From contig NZ_JACCBB010000001.1 in assembly GCF_013409345.1 (NCBI RefSeq), positions 2,418,001 to 2,482,000 on the forward strand: a stretch of DNA of 64,000 bases, in the 5' to 3' direction. Of the stretch, positions 24,422 through 33,365 are shown one piece after another. Below the pieces are notes generated by a model. The model did not search any database. It saw nothing but the letters and a program-made list of their open reading frames with translations, and was not told the origin of the DNA. Positions within the stretch are counted from its first letter, which is position 1, and each line of letters begins with the position of its first letter. This DNA is from Kineococcus aurantiacus. GTDB taxonomy: Bacteria > Actinomycetota > Actinomycetes > Actinomycetales > Kineococcaceae. Made by a program: the position numbers and the translations under genes.

Positions 24422-24435
24422 GTTGAAGCCTCAAC
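24422..24435. promoter_or_regulatory. Near-palindrome GTTGA-AGCC-TCAAC
   Basis: Five-base arms are perfect, and the centre reads AGCC, giving GTTGAGGCTTCAAC on the minus strand. It lies upstream of the LLM oxidoreductase start within the divergent gap to the SoxR-like gene. The half-site CCTCAA resembles those of SoxR operators, but the arrangement is not the canonical one. Confidence 0.35.
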
Positions 24436-24522
24436 GATACGCCACCGGCCCACGCCGGTCCAGCCCCCGGCACCTGACCCCGGCAGGACCACCCCGCCGG
24501 GCGGGGACGGCACGATGGGCCC

Positions 24523-25143
24523 GTGAGCGCCCGCGACGACCTCCTGAGCATCGGCGCCGTGGCCGCGCGCGCCGGCCTGTCCGTCCCCGCCCTGCGCTAC
24601 TACGAGGAGCGCGGCCTGCTCACCGCCGTCTGCGACGCCGGCGGCCGCCGCCGCTTCCCCCGCCACGTCCTGCGCCGCCTGGCCGTCATCGCCGCCGGTC
24701 AGCGCGTCGGCCTGTCGCTGGCCGACATCGGCGACGCCCTCGCCACCCTGCCCACCGACCGCGCCCCCTCGGCGCGCGAGTGGGCCCGCGTCGGCACCGT
24801 CTGGCAGGAGCTCCTCGACGCCCGCCTGCGCGAGCTGCAGGCCCTGCGGACCTCCCTGGACGGCTGCATCGGGTGCGGGTGCCTGTCGCTGGCCCGCTGC
24901 ACCCTGCTGAACTCCGGCGACACCGCCGCCGGCAGGGCACCGGCTCCCGCTGGCTGCGCGCGGCCGAGAGCGCGCCGCGCTGAGCGATCACCACTAGGTT
25001 CGTGCCCGTGGTGGCGCGTCTCCCGTTCGGGACCGAGGAGGACCTCCGGCGCGCCTACGAGGAGGTCGACTGGGCCTCCACCTCCCTCGGCCACCCCACC
25101 ACCTGGCCCGGGGCGCTGCGCCGCGTCCTGGAACTGGCCCTAG
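24523..25143 (+). CDS. soxR: SoxR-like MerR regulator with apparent C-terminal frameshift
   Basis: Residues 6-75 are a MerR winged helix (LLSIGAVAARAGLSVPALRYYEERGLL, then GGRRRFPRHVLRRLAVI). The redox [2Fe-2S] ligands are in CIGCGCLSLARC (C-x2-C-x-C-x5-C) near residue 112, diagnostic of SoxR. After CTLLNSGDTAAG the frame runs on as Arg/Pro-rich nonsense to 25143, overlapping the next gene by 142 bp. In another frame, QGTGSRWLRAAESAPR and a stop at 24983 look like the normal SoxR end. One missing C near 24931-24933 would explain this. The sensor itself should still fold. It probably responds to redox-cycling compounds. Confidence 0.75.
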   Translation: MSARDDLLSIGAVAARAGLSVPALRYYEERGLLTAVCDAGGRRRFPRHVLRRLAVIAAGQRVGLSLADIGDALATLPTDRAPSAREWARVGTVWQELLDARLRELQALRTSLDGCIGCGCLSLARCTLLNSGDTAAGRAPAPAGCARPRARRAERSPLGSCPWWRVSRSGPRRTSGAPTRRSTGPPPPSATPPPGPGRCAASWNWP

Positions 25144-27071
25144 AGACCCGGTTCGCCATCGTCATCTGCTGGGGCCCGGACCTGACGATGGTCTACAACC
25201 AGCCCTACGCCGAGATGATCCCCGGCAAGCACCCGCAGGCGCTGGGCCGCCCCGTCAGCGAGGTGTTCCCCGAGGCGTGGGACGACCTCGAACCGTTGTT
25301 CGCCCAGGCCCTGACGGGGGAGGCGGTGTGGTTCGAGGACCTGCCCCTCGTGCTGGACCTGCGCGGCCACCTCGAGGAGACGTTCTTCACCTTCTCCTAC
25401 TCCCCGGTCCGCGACGACGACGGGCGCATCGCCGGCGTCATGGACATCGCCGTCGAGACCACCCGCCAGGTCCAGGACCACCGGCGCCTGGAGCTGCTCA
25501 CCCGGCTCGGCGACCTCGCCTCGGAGCTGGCGCCCCCCGCCGAGCTGGCCGGCAAGGCCCTCGACGTGCTGGCCACCGCCCCGCTGGACCTGCCCGCCGC
25601 CGACCTGCAGCTGCCCGGCCAGACCCCGCGGCTGCCCCCGCCCCCCGCGCCGCTGCGACCGCGCGAGGTGCTCGTGCGCGAGCAGCCCGACGGCGGCCCG
25701 CTCGCCTGGGTCCGCGTCCCCGCCGCCCTCGGCGGGGAGTCCCCCGGCGTCCTGGCCGCGCGCCTGAGCGACCTCGTCCCCGTCGACGCCGCGTACCGCG
25801 ACTTCCTGCGCCTGGTCGCCGCGACCGTCGGCGACGCCCTGTCCGCCGCCGCCTCCTACGAGGCCGAGCGCCGCCGCGCGGACCTGCAGCAGTGGCAGGC
25901 CCAGCGCCTGGCCGGGCTCGTCGCCGTCGCCCAGGCCCTGCCCTCGGTCGACACCGAGGCCGACGTCCTGCGCGTCCTGGGCCGCGGCGCCGCCGCCCTC
26001 CTCGGGGCCGACGGCATCGTCCTCGGCGTGCTGGAGGAGGGCGCGGTCCGCGTCCTCGGCGATGCGCAGGACCCCGCCGTCGGCGCCCTGGACGCCGCCC
26101 TCAACGGCACCGCCGTCCTCGACGACGGCGACTCCCGCACCGCCGCGTGGCCGCTGTGGGTCTCCGACCGCGTCGTCGGCGCCCTCGGCCTGTCCTGGCG
26201 CAGCCCCCGCCGGCTGTCCGCCGAGGACACCGACGTCCTCACCGCCCTCGCGGCCTCCACCGCCCAGGCCCTGGACCGCGTCCGCGCCACCCAGGCCGAG
26301 CGGGCCGCCGCCACCGCCGTGCGCGCCATGGCCGAGACCCTGCAGCGCAGCCTGCTGACCGCCGCGCCGCAACCGGACCACCTCGAGATCGCCGTCCGCT
26401 ACCTGCCCGCCGCCGAGCACGCCCAGGTCGGCGGCGACTGGCACGACGCCTTCCTCACCGCCGCCGGCACCGCCTGCCTCGTCATCGGCGACGTCACCGG
26501 CCACGACCAGGACGCCGCCGCCGCCATGGGGCAGGTCCGCAACCTGCTGCGCGGCATCGGCTACTCCCTGGAGGTGTCCCCGGCCGCGGCGCTCGCGGCC
26601 CTGGACCGCGCCATGCGCGACCTCGGCGTGGGGGCCCTGGCGACGGGCGTCCTGGCCACCGTCGAACCCCTGGAGGGTTCCTCGCACTGGCGGCTGCGCT
26701 GGTCGAACGCGGGCCACCCGCCGCCGCTGGTCGTCTCCCCCGACGGGGCCGTGGAGATGCTGCGCACGAGCCCGGACCTGCTGCTGGGGCTGGAGGCCGG
26801 GTTCCCGCGCGCCGACCACGTGCACGGCCTGCCGCCGGGGGCGACGGTCCTGCTGTTCACCGACGGGCTCGTCGAGCGCCGCGGCGCCGGCCTCGACGAC
26901 GGGCTGGCGTGGCTGGCCGAGACGGCGACGGGATTCGCGGGCATGTCCCCGGCGGAGATCTGCGACCACGTGCTGGGCCTCGTGGCCGGTCACGCCGAGG
27001 ACGACGTGGCCGTCCTGGCCGTGCGGGTGCGGCCCGAGCCGCTCACCGACCTCGTCGTCGTCCCGTCCTGA
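25002..27071 (+). CDS. PAS-GAF-SpoIIE (PP2C-type) phosphatase
   Basis: The 689-residue protein has an N-terminal PAS domain (about 30-160, with FAIVICWGPDLTMVYNQPY and FEDLPLVLDLRGH), a GAF domain (about 290-440) and a SpoIIE/RsbU phosphatase domain (about 445-680). Metal-site elements are QVGGDWHDAF, VIGDVTGHDQDAAAAMGQ, FTDGLVERRGAG and EDDVAVLAVRV. The architecture parallels the protein at 9.8 kb, which suggests paralogous inputs into partner-switching stress control. GTG 25002 is used; GTGs at 25008 and 25011 are alternatives. The start lies inside the run-on end of the SoxR-like gene. Confidence 0.87.
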   Translation: MPVVARLPFGTEEDLRRAYEEVDWASTSLGHPTTWPGALRRVLELALETRFAIVICWGPDLTMVYNQPYAEMIPGKHPQALGRPVSEVFPEAWDDLEPLFAQALTGEAVWFEDLPLVLDLRGHLEETFFTFSYSPVRDDDGRIAGVMDIAVETTRQVQDHRRLELLTRLGDLASELAPPAELAGKALDVLATAPLDLPAADLQLPGQTPRLPPPPAPLRPREVLVREQPDGGPLAWVRVPAALGGESPGVLAARLSDLVPVDAAYRDFLRLVAATVGDALSAAASYEAERRRADLQQWQAQRLAGLVAVAQALPSVDTEADVLRVLGRGAAALLGADGIVLGVLEEGAVRVLGDAQDPAVGALDAALNGTAVLDDGDSRTAAWPLWVSDRVVGALGLSWRSPRRLSAEDTDVLTALAASTAQALDRVRATQAERAAATAVRAMAETLQRSLLTAAPQPDHLEIAVRYLPAAEHAQVGGDWHDAFLTAAGTACLVIGDVTGHDQDAAAAMGQVRNLLRGIGYSLEVSPAAALAALDRAMRDLGVGALATGVLATVEPLEGSSHWRLRWSNAGHPPPLVVSPDGAVEMLRTSPDLLLGLEAGFPRADHVHGLPPGATVLLFTDGLVERRGAGLDDGLAWLAETATGFAGMSPAEICDHVLGLVAGHAEDDVAVLAVRVRPEPLTDLVVVPS

Positions 27072-27447
27072 GGCGCGGCCGCGGCGGGGGCGCGGCGTAC
27101 CCGCCGTCGGCCAGCCCGGCCCAGCGCTCGAAGACGTTGCGGTGCGGCAGGTTGCGCGTCAGGAGGGCGTTCAGCCCGTAGAGGGCCAGGAAGGGGACCG
27201 TCCCGAGCAGGGCGTACTGGTCGGCGTGCCGCAGCTCGTGGCGCCGGCGCACGGGGCCGCCCAGGTCGCCGTGCAGCCAGACGTTCCCGACGGTGGTGCC
27301 GCCGCGGCCGTAGGTGCCGCGCGGCATCCCCGAGGCCTCGACGAACAGGTCGCCGCCGACGGTGAGGGTGGCGCCGTGGTGGCGCGCCCAGACCAGGGCC
27401 AGGGCGCTGACGGGGAGGTTGCGTGCGGCCCGGTAGAGGACCCACAC
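27043..27447 (-). CDS. Small HExxH-motif protein, possibly membrane-associated
   Basis: The 134-residue protein carries HELRH followed by ADQ near residue 75, a metallopeptidase-like HExxH motif with a Gln as in DUF4157-type proteins (HE-x-x-H-x-x-Q). A hydrophobic stretch (YALLGTVPFLALYGLNALL) follows directly. No signal peptide is evident. The GTG at 27447 is chosen because the frame further upstream runs into the tRNA-Gly terminator. Its 3' end overlaps the end of the phosphatase gene by 29 bp on the opposite strand. Peptidase activity is a guess. Confidence 0.6.
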   Translation of the reverse strand: MWVLYRAARNLPVSALALVWARHHGATLTVGGDLFVEASGMPRGTYGRGGTTVGNVWLHGDLGGPVRRRHELRHADQYALLGTVPFLALYGLNALLTRNLPHRNVFERWAGLADGGYAAPPPRPRLRTGRRRGR

Positions 27448-27461
27448 CCCCCGAACGCGAA

Positions 27462-27492
27462 AGTACCGTCGGCCCACGGGGCCGACGGTACT
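27462..27492 (-). terminator. tRNA-Gly terminator, 14-bp stem
   Basis: Bases 27462-27475 pair perfectly with 27479-27492 around a 3-nt loop, starting 7 bp after the tRNA-Gly 3' end in its direction of transcription. A short T-run follows on the minus strand. Confidence 0.85.
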
Positions 27493-27498
27493 CCACAG

Positions 27499-27571
27499 AG
27501 CGGACGACGAGACTCGAACTCGCGACCCTAACCTTGGCAAGGTTATGCGCTACCAACTGCGCTACGTCCGC
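27499..27571 (-). tRNA. tRNA-Gly (GCC)
   Basis: The 73-nt cloverleaf starts GCGGACG and ends CGTCCGC plus discriminator T, giving a perfect 7-bp acceptor stem. The D arm (GTAGCGCAGTTGGTAGCGC), the anticodon arm with loop TTGCCAA (anticodon GCC) and the T arm with TTCGAGT are all standard. CCA is not encoded. A strong terminator follows. Confidence 0.97.
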
Positions 27572-27634
27572 AACGTGCGAGGACGACTCTACACGCTCAC
27601 GCGGGGTGGTCGGCACCGCCGTCACCCGTCCGCC

Positions 27635-28156
27635 TCAGTCGGCGGTGGACAGCACCTTGCGGGCGAAAGTGGCCGCGCGCTCGCGCAGCGCCTCCTGGCG
27701 CTGGGACACGCTCAGCCCCGGGTCCGGCTTCAGCCGCGGCGTCGCGCGCAGGACGCGCACGTTGTCGGCGCACGCGAGGTCGGTGCAGGCGTACGTCCCC
27801 ACGGTGTTCAGCTTCCGGCCGGACTCCCCGGCGCGGGCGGCGACGAACAGGCTCACCTCGCCGGGGGAGCGGGTGGTGCGGCACAGGTCGCACATGGCGG
27901 TGGCCCGCACGCCCTTCCCGGGCGTCGCGCGCAGGGCCAGGCCGACGACGGCCTCACCCAGCGGCACCAGGAGCCAGCCCCGCTCGGGGGCCTTGGGGTC
28001 GCGCCAGCCCACGACCTCGCGGACGGGGTCGGTGCCGTGGACCCAGTCGGGGACGCGCATGCGGTGCGCCTCGCCGCGGGTGCAGTTCGTCATCGTCGAG
28101 CGGATGGCCTCGTCGGTCAGGTGACCGGCGTCCAGGGCCGTCGTTGCCTGTGACAC
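27635..28156 (-). CDS. FBP-domain (treble-clef zinc finger) protein, EF-G-binding-like
   Basis: The 173-residue protein matches the actinobacterial FBP-domain family. A zinc finger is formed by MCDLC (about residue 88) and CTDLAC (about 122), with VRVLRATPR near the end of the domain. Members resemble the C-terminal zinc finger of fusidic-acid-resistance protein FusB, which binds elongation factor G, so a role at the ribosome or in antibiotic tolerance is possible. It stands alone between tRNA-Gly and the GGDEF-EAL gene. The start is an ATG or GTG at 28156. Confidence 0.82.
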   Translation of the reverse strand: MSQATTALDAGHLTDEAIRSTMTNCTRGEAHRMRVPDWVHGTDPVREVVGWRDPKAPERGWLLVPLGEAVVGLALRATPGKGVRATAMCDLCRTTRSPGEVSLFVAARAGESGRKLNTVGTYACTDLACADNVRVLRATPRLKPDPGLSVSQRQEALRERAATFARKVLSTAD

Positions 28157-28198
28157 GTTCTCTCCCTCGGAGGAAAAACCCGACCGAGGGTACGCCCG

Positions 28199-30907
28199 TC
28201 AGAGGGCCGTCTCGAAACTGCCGGTCGCCTCGAAGGTCCGCGTGCAGCCCTCCACCGCGCCCGGCAGCCGGTCGGCCGGGACGGGGCGGGAGAAGTAGTA
28301 GCCCTGCGCGGTGTCGCACCCCACGGCCTGCAGCGCGCGGACCTGGGAGGCCTGCTCGACGCCCTCGGCCACGACCTTCAGCCCGAAGCTGCGCGCCGCG
28401 CCCACGACGAGGCGGACGAGCTCGACGGTGCGCGGGTCCTCGGAGTCGACGAAGCTGCGGTCGATCTTCAGGACGTCGACGGGCACCCGGGCCAGCTGCC
28501 CGAAGGACGTGTAGCCCGTCCCGAAGTCGTCGATGGCGACCGCGACCCCCAGGGAGCGCAGCTCCTCCAGGCGCGCCCACGCCGCGTCGTCCTCGACCAT
28601 GACGGTCTCGGTGACCTCCAGCGTGAGCCGGTCCGGGGCGGTGCCGGCGGCCTCCAGGGCCGAGCGCACGTCCTGGACCAGGCGCGGGGAGCGCAGGTGC
28701 CGCCCGGAGATGTTTACGGCGACGCGCAGACCCGCCCCCGGGCCCCCGGCCGCGTCGAGCCGGGCCAGCTGGGCCAGCGACGTCCGCAGCGCCCAGCGGC
28801 CCAGGTCGCAGATGAGGTCCGAACCCTCGGCGACGGGGATGAACGCGCCGGGCGGGACGAGCCCCTGCCCGGGCTTCTCCCACCGCACCAGCGCCTCGAC
28901 GCTGCGCACCCGGCCGGTGTCGAGGTCGGTGACCGGCTGGTAGTGCAGGACGAGCTCGTCGTGGGCCAGGGCGTGCCGCAGCCCCTCCTCGACCGCGGCC
29001 TGGGCGGCCAGGGCGGCGCGCAGGTCGTCGTCGTAGACCTCGACGCGGCCGCGGCCGGCGTTCTTGGCGCGGTAGGCCGCCGTGTGCGCCTCCTGGAGCA
29101 GGCGGTCGGCCCCGTCGGCGCCGGGCACGACGTCCAGGCGGCTCACCGCCACCCCGACGCTGGCCCCGATGACGGCCTGCGACTCGGCCGAACCGGGCAG
29201 CGGGATGGGCCGGGACACGGTCTCGATGAGGGACTGGCCGAACCCCAGCAGCCCCACCTCGTCCTGGACGGGCTCGACGAGGACGACGAACTCGTCGCCG
29301 CCGAGCCGCGCGACGACGTCGGTGCCGCGGACGCGCTCGCGCAGGCGCTGCGCCACGGACCGCAGGACGGCGTCGCCGGCCAGGTGGCCCAGGGAGTCGT
29401 TGACGGTCTTGAACTGGTCGAGGTCGATGAACAGCAGCCCGACGCGGTCGCCGCTGCGGTGGGCCCGGCGCAGCGCGCGGTCCACCTGCGCCAGCGCCTC
29501 GGCGCGGTTGGGCAGCGCCGTCAGCGCGTCGTGGGTGGCCTGGTGGGCCATCTCCTGCTGCAGCTCCTCGCGCTCGCGCACGGCGCCGACGATCTGCTGC
29601 ACGGACGCGTGCACGACCCGGCCCAGCGGCCCGCCGACGGGGCGCTGGAGGATCGCGTCGTCGAGGTCGCCGTCGGCGACGGCCTGGGCCTGGGCCTGCA
29701 CCGAGCGCAGGCTGGCGACCGCCGCGCCGAGACCGCGGGCGACGACGCGCGCCTCCTGGGGGCCCTCGACGGCCACGTCGACGAGCTCGCCGCGGCTGAT
29801 GGAGCCGGCGGCGTCGGCCAGCCGGGCCAGCGGACCGCCGATGGAACGGCTCGTGACGAGGCTGCCGCCGACGGACAGGACCAGCAGGGCCGCGGTGATC
29901 GCGGCGTACTTCACGAGCTCGTCGCGGGCCTGGGCGCGGTAGGACTCCGCGGCCCGGACGGCCTCGCCCGCGGCGGTGTCCAGCACGGTGCGCAGGGCGT
30001 CGTCGCGCCCGATCACGGCCGTGCTCAGCGCCAGCAGGGCCGCCGAGGCCGGGACGGTGCGCTCGTCGGAGGCGACGGCCGCGATGAGGGTCCTGTCGAC
30101 GAGCTGGCTGTCGGGGACGGCGAGCGCGGCGGTCCAGGCCGAGCGCACGGCGGCCTGCCGGGAGGTCGACACCCCCTCGGAGGCGACCTGGAAACCGGCC
30201 CAGCTGCGCAGGAACAGCTGCCGGGCCGGGGCCTCGGCCCCGGGGGCCGCGGACAGGTAGCCCAGGAGGTAGGGCACCTCCTCGCCGGCCAGGGTGGTGG
30301 CGCTCGCGGCCTGCTGCAGGTCGGTGACGGCGCTCTCCAGGCCCTGGTCCCCGCCCTCGGCGGCCGCGGTGGCCAGGTGGGCGTCGACGGCCTGGCTGAG
30401 CTGCTCGACGAGGTACCGGTACTTGTCGAACAGCTGCCGGTTGTTCGTCTCGCGCTCGCCGGGGGTCTGGCCGGCGCCCCAGGAGGCGCGGACGGCGGCG
30501 AGGCGGTCGGCGGAGGCCTGCACCTCGTCGCGGGCGAGGGGGTCGGTGGTGGCGGCGGCGACGGCGGTGTCGGTCCGGGCGACGGCTCCCCGGTAGAGGG
30601 TGTCCAGGCTGACGCTGAGGTCGTCGCGCTCGGCGGTGGTGCCGCCGCTGACGCTGAGGTCGAGCAGCTCGACGCTGGAGACCAGCGGGATGGCCTCCTC
30701 GGACACGCGGGCGCGCACCTCGTCGAGGGCGATGGCGGCGCGCACCTGGCGCACGGCGTCCTCGGCGGCCTGGACGCGCTGGAAGCGGTGGACCACGAGG
30801 ATCGAGGCGAAGGCGGAGAACCCGAGCACGGGGACGAGGACGAGGACGAGCAACCTGCTGCGCAGGCTGATCGTGCGTCGCTCTCGCTGCTCCGGGGTGT
30901 CCGCCAC
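28199..30907 (-). CDS. Membrane sensor with HAMP, GGDEF and EAL domains
   Basis: About 902 residues. A membrane helix lies near residue 20-40, a long helical periplasmic sensor (nitrate/nitrite-sensor-like) occupies about 45-320, a second helix is at about 330-350, then HAMP to about 440. The GGDEF domain (about 470-620) has intact RLGGDEF and LFIDLDQFKTVNDSLGH. The EAL domain (about 640-885) has EALVRW, NISGRHL, EVTETV, IDDFGTGY, KIDRSFV and AEGVE, all catalytic residues kept. It can in principle make and break c-di-GMP. GTG 30907 is chosen so that a short basic tail precedes the first helix; the frame is open to 31051. It is divergent from a second GGDEF-EAL gene. Confidence 0.88.
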   Translation of the reverse strand: MADTPEQRERRTISLRSRLLVLVLVPVLGFSAFASILVVHRFQRVQAAEDAVRQVRAAIALDEVRARVSEEAIPLVSSVELLDLSVSGGTTAERDDLSVSLDTLYRGAVARTDTAVAAATTDPLARDEVQASADRLAAVRASWGAGQTPGERETNNRQLFDKYRYLVEQLSQAVDAHLATAAAEGGDQGLESAVTDLQQAASATTLAGEEVPYLLGYLSAAPGAEAPARQLFLRSWAGFQVASEGVSTSRQAAVRSAWTAALAVPDSQLVDRTLIAAVASDERTVPASAALLALSTAVIGRDDALRTVLDTAAGEAVRAAESYRAQARDELVKYAAITAALLVLSVGGSLVTSRSIGGPLARLADAAGSISRGELVDVAVEGPQEARVVARGLGAAVASLRSVQAQAQAVADGDLDDAILQRPVGGPLGRVVHASVQQIVGAVREREELQQEMAHQATHDALTALPNRAEALAQVDRALRRAHRSGDRVGLLFIDLDQFKTVNDSLGHLAGDAVLRSVAQRLRERVRGTDVVARLGGDEFVVLVEPVQDEVGLLGFGQSLIETVSRPIPLPGSAESQAVIGASVGVAVSRLDVVPGADGADRLLQEAHTAAYRAKNAGRGRVEVYDDDLRAALAAQAAVEEGLRHALAHDELVLHYQPVTDLDTGRVRSVEALVRWEKPGQGLVPPGAFIPVAEGSDLICDLGRWALRTSLAQLARLDAAGGPGAGLRVAVNISGRHLRSPRLVQDVRSALEAAGTAPDRLTLEVTETVMVEDDAAWARLEELRSLGVAVAIDDFGTGYTSFGQLARVPVDVLKIDRSFVDSEDPRTVELVRLVVGAARSFGLKVVAEGVEQASQVRALQAVGCDTAQGYYFSRPVPADRLPGAVEGCTRTFEATGSFETAL

Positions 30908-31087
30908 GCGAGAGGGATCGACCGTTCGGACGGATCTCCTGAGCACCGGGGGGGTCCGGGGGACCGGGCGTCCCCCGGACGGCCCAGCGGCGGCCGGGGG
31001 ACCGGCCCCGCCCGGGGGCCGGTCGGCGGGGCGGGAGCGGCTGGGCCGCACGCCGGATTGTGCGGGCGCCGGGCAGGCGGCACACTC

Positions 31088-31114
31088 ATCCGGCAGCCGG
31101 ATTCTTCTAGAAGA
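31088..31114. promoter_or_regulatory. Two adjacent palindromes upstream of PAS-GGDEF-EAL gene
   Basis: ATCCGG-CAG-CCGGAT (31088-31102) and TCTTCTAGAAGA (31103-31114) are perfect inverted repeats lying back to back, followed by the direct repeat ATGCGTCG-ATGCGTCG. They lie 27-53 bp before the GTG at 31141 and are the only ordered structure in the 230-bp divergent gap. Confidence 0.45.
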
Positions 31115-31140
31115 TGCGTCGATGCGTCGGGAGGTGGGCC

Positions 31141-32859
31141 GTGGGCGCTGAGGGACCCCCCGCCCTCACGCGCGTCCTGGCGGGCGCTGCCGTGGGCGTC
31201 GCCGTCACCGACCTGCGCGGGCGGGTGCTGGAGGCCAACGCCGCGTTCGCCGCGCTGCTGCACCTGCCGGCCGGGGAGCTGGTCGGTGCCGGGGCCGGCG
31301 ACCTGCTGTCCCAGGGCTCGCCCCCCGGCCGCGGCGCGGACCCCGCCGGTGTCCTGGACGGCGTCGTGGAGGACCTCCTCGCGGGCGTGGCCGTCGTCAC
31401 CACGGACCTGCTCGTGCGCCGCCGCGACGGCACCGCCCTGCGCGGCCAGGCGCTGTGCGCGCTGTCCACCACCGACGACGGCGACCCGGTCGTCGTGCTC
31501 CAGCTGGTCGACACCGACCAGCGCGGTCACCACCGCCCCCCGGGCGACCACGACCCCGTGACCCACCTGCGCAGCCGTGCGGCGGTCGTGGCCGATCTGA
31601 CGGCCCGGCTGCGCACCCGCGACGGGCTGCTGGGCGTCGTCGCCTGCGACCTGGACCGCTTCCGCGTCGTCAACGAGAGCCTCGGTCACGCCGTCGGCGA
31701 CGAGGTGCTCGTGGGCGTGGCGCGCCGGCTCGTGGCCGGGGTGCGCTTCGGCGACGTCGTGGCCCGGCTCGGCGACGACGAGTTCCTCGTGCTCCTGCCC
31801 GGCCTGGCCGACGTCGAGGAGGCCGTCGACGTCGCGCACCGGCTCACCCGCGGCCTGGCGGCCCCGATGCTGGTGGACGTGCCCGGGGGGCAGCAGGAGA
31901 TCCGCTGCGCCGTGAGCACCGGGCTCGTCGTGGTGGACCTGCGGGCCGACTGCCCGGCGGGCCCGCCGCTGGACGCCGCGACGCTGCTGCGGGACGCCAA
32001 CACCGCCCTGGACGCCGCCAAGGCCGCCGGTGGCGGCTGCTGCCGGGTTTTCACGGGGGCGATGCGCGAGCGCGCCGTGCGCCGGCTCACCGTGGAGAAC
32101 GACCTGCGCCGCGCCCTGGAGCACGGCGAGCTGCGCGTGCACTACCAGCCCGTCGTGGCCCTGCGCGACGGCCACCGCACGGGGTTCGAGGCCCTCGTGC
32201 GCTGGGACCACCCGCACCGCGGGCTGCTGCTGCCGGGGCAGTTCCTCGACGTGGCCGAGGAGTGCGGCCTGGTGACAGCCATCGACGCCGCCGTCCTGGA
32301 CGAGGCGCTGGGCTTCCTGGTCCGCCACCCGGGCACCCGGGTGGCCGTGAACACCTCCGCGCGCCGCCTGGACGGGACGTTCGCGACGGCCGTCGCCCGC
32401 GGCCTGCGGCAGCGGGCGCTGTCCCCGTCCCGGCTGTCGGTGGAACTGCTGGAGACCTCCCTCGTCTCCGGCGACGCCGTGACCGAGCGGGAGCTGCGCG
32501 ACCTGGCCCGCCTCGGCGTGCCCGTCCTCCTCGACGACTTCGGCACGGGCTACTCGGCCCTGTCGTACCTGCGGCGGCTGCCCGTCACCGGCCTCAAGCT
32601 CGACCGGTCGTTCGTCGCCGACCTGCCCGACGACCCCGGCTCGGACCGCATCGCCGCCGCCGTCGTGGGCCTGGCGGGCAGCTTCGGGCTCAGCTCCGTG
32701 TGCGAGGGCGTGGAGACCGCGGCCCAGGCCGAGCACCTGGCCGCGCAGGGCTGGGAGTCCGCGCAGGGCTTCCACTTCGGCGTCCCGGCCCCGGAGGAGC
32801 GCTGGTTCCCGCGCGCCGCGGCCGGGGCGGGGGGCGGCCTGGCCCGCGTCCCCGCCTGA
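31141..32859 (+). CDS. PAS-GGDEF-EAL protein, probable c-di-GMP phosphodiesterase
   Basis: The 572-residue cytoplasmic protein has a PAS domain (about 5-135), a GGDEF-like domain (about 140-310) and an EAL domain (about 315-560). The cyclase signature is RLGDDEF, so its second Gly is Asp and the domain is probably inactive. The EAL residues are kept (EALVRWDHP, NTSARRL, ELLETS, LDDFGTGYS, LKLDRSFV, CEGVET). It most likely degrades c-di-GMP. GTG 31141 follows GGGAGGTGG; an ATG at 31114 in frame lacks such a site. It is divergent from another GGDEF-EAL gene, and its stop overlaps the next start (TGATG). Confidence 0.88.
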   Translation: MGAEGPPALTRVLAGAAVGVAVTDLRGRVLEANAAFAALLHLPAGELVGAGAGDLLSQGSPPGRGADPAGVLDGVVEDLLAGVAVVTTDLLVRRRDGTALRGQALCALSTTDDGDPVVVLQLVDTDQRGHHRPPGDHDPVTHLRSRAAVVADLTARLRTRDGLLGVVACDLDRFRVVNESLGHAVGDEVLVGVARRLVAGVRFGDVVARLGDDEFLVLLPGLADVEEAVDVAHRLTRGLAAPMLVDVPGGQQEIRCAVSTGLVVVDLRADCPAGPPLDAATLLRDANTALDAAKAAGGGCCRVFTGAMRERAVRRLTVENDLRRALEHGELRVHYQPVVALRDGHRTGFEALVRWDHPHRGLLLPGQFLDVAEECGLVTAIDAAVLDEALGFLVRHPGTRVAVNTSARRLDGTFATAVARGLRQRALSPSRLSVELLETSLVSGDAVTERELRDLARLGVPVLLDDFGTGYSALSYLRRLPVTGLKLDRSFVADLPDDPGSDRIAAAVVGLAGSFGLSSVCEGVETAAQAEHLAAQGWESAQGFHFGVPAPEERWFPRAAAGAGGGLARVPA

Positions 32860-33362
32860 TGGGGGTCCGCAACGTCCTCGTGGAGGGGGTCTCCGGCACG
32901 GGGAAGACGTCGGTGGCCACCGAGCTGCAGCGCCGGGGCTTCCACGTCGTCCACGGCGACCGGGAGCTGGCGCACCAGGCCGACCCGGTGACGGGGGAGC
33001 CGACGGGCGGGCCCGCCCGGCACGAGCACCACGTGTGGCCCGTGGACGCCGTCCGGCGGATCGCGGCCGACCGCTCACGACCGGTGACGTTCTTCTGCGG
33101 GGGGTCGCGGAACTGGGCGCGGTTCCTCGACGTGTTCGACGTCGTCGTGGTCCTCACCGTCGACGCCGCGACCCTGCAGCGGCGGCTGGCGGCGCGGGCC
33201 GGGACCGACGAGTGGGGTGCGACGGCCGAGCAGCGGGAGCGCTCGCGCCGGCTGCACGCCACGCAGGAGGACGTCCCCGCGGTCGGGGTGCGCGTCGACG
33301 CGACGAGGCCGCTGGCGGAGGTCGTCGACGAGGTCCTGGCCCTGGCGGCCGCCGGGGCGTGA
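32859..33362 (+). CDS. P-loop ATPase/kinase (shikimate/adenylate-kinase-like)
   Basis: The 167-residue protein starts with the Walker A loop GVSGTGKTS at residues 10-18. FHVVHGDRELAHQADP is a possible acceptor-binding region, and there is a lid-like Arg-rich segment (LQRRLAARAGTDEW) near 110. This is the pattern of small kinases acting on a metabolite; the substrate is unknown. The ATG overlaps the stop of the PAS-GGDEF-EAL gene (TGATG), so they are coupled, although a functional link is not evident. Confidence 0.75.
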   Translation: MGVRNVLVEGVSGTGKTSVATELQRRGFHVVHGDRELAHQADPVTGEPTGGPARHEHHVWPVDAVRRIAADRSRPVTFFCGGSRNWARFLDVFDVVVVLTVDAATLQRRLAARAGTDEWGATAEQRERSRRLHATQEDVPAVGVRVDATRPLAEVVDEVLALAAAGA

Positions 33363-33365
33363 GCC

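Noticed and set aside
24422-24435. A canonical SoxR operator
   Set aside because: The half-sites are in the wrong order and spacing for the known SoxR box, so only a generic palindrome is claimed.
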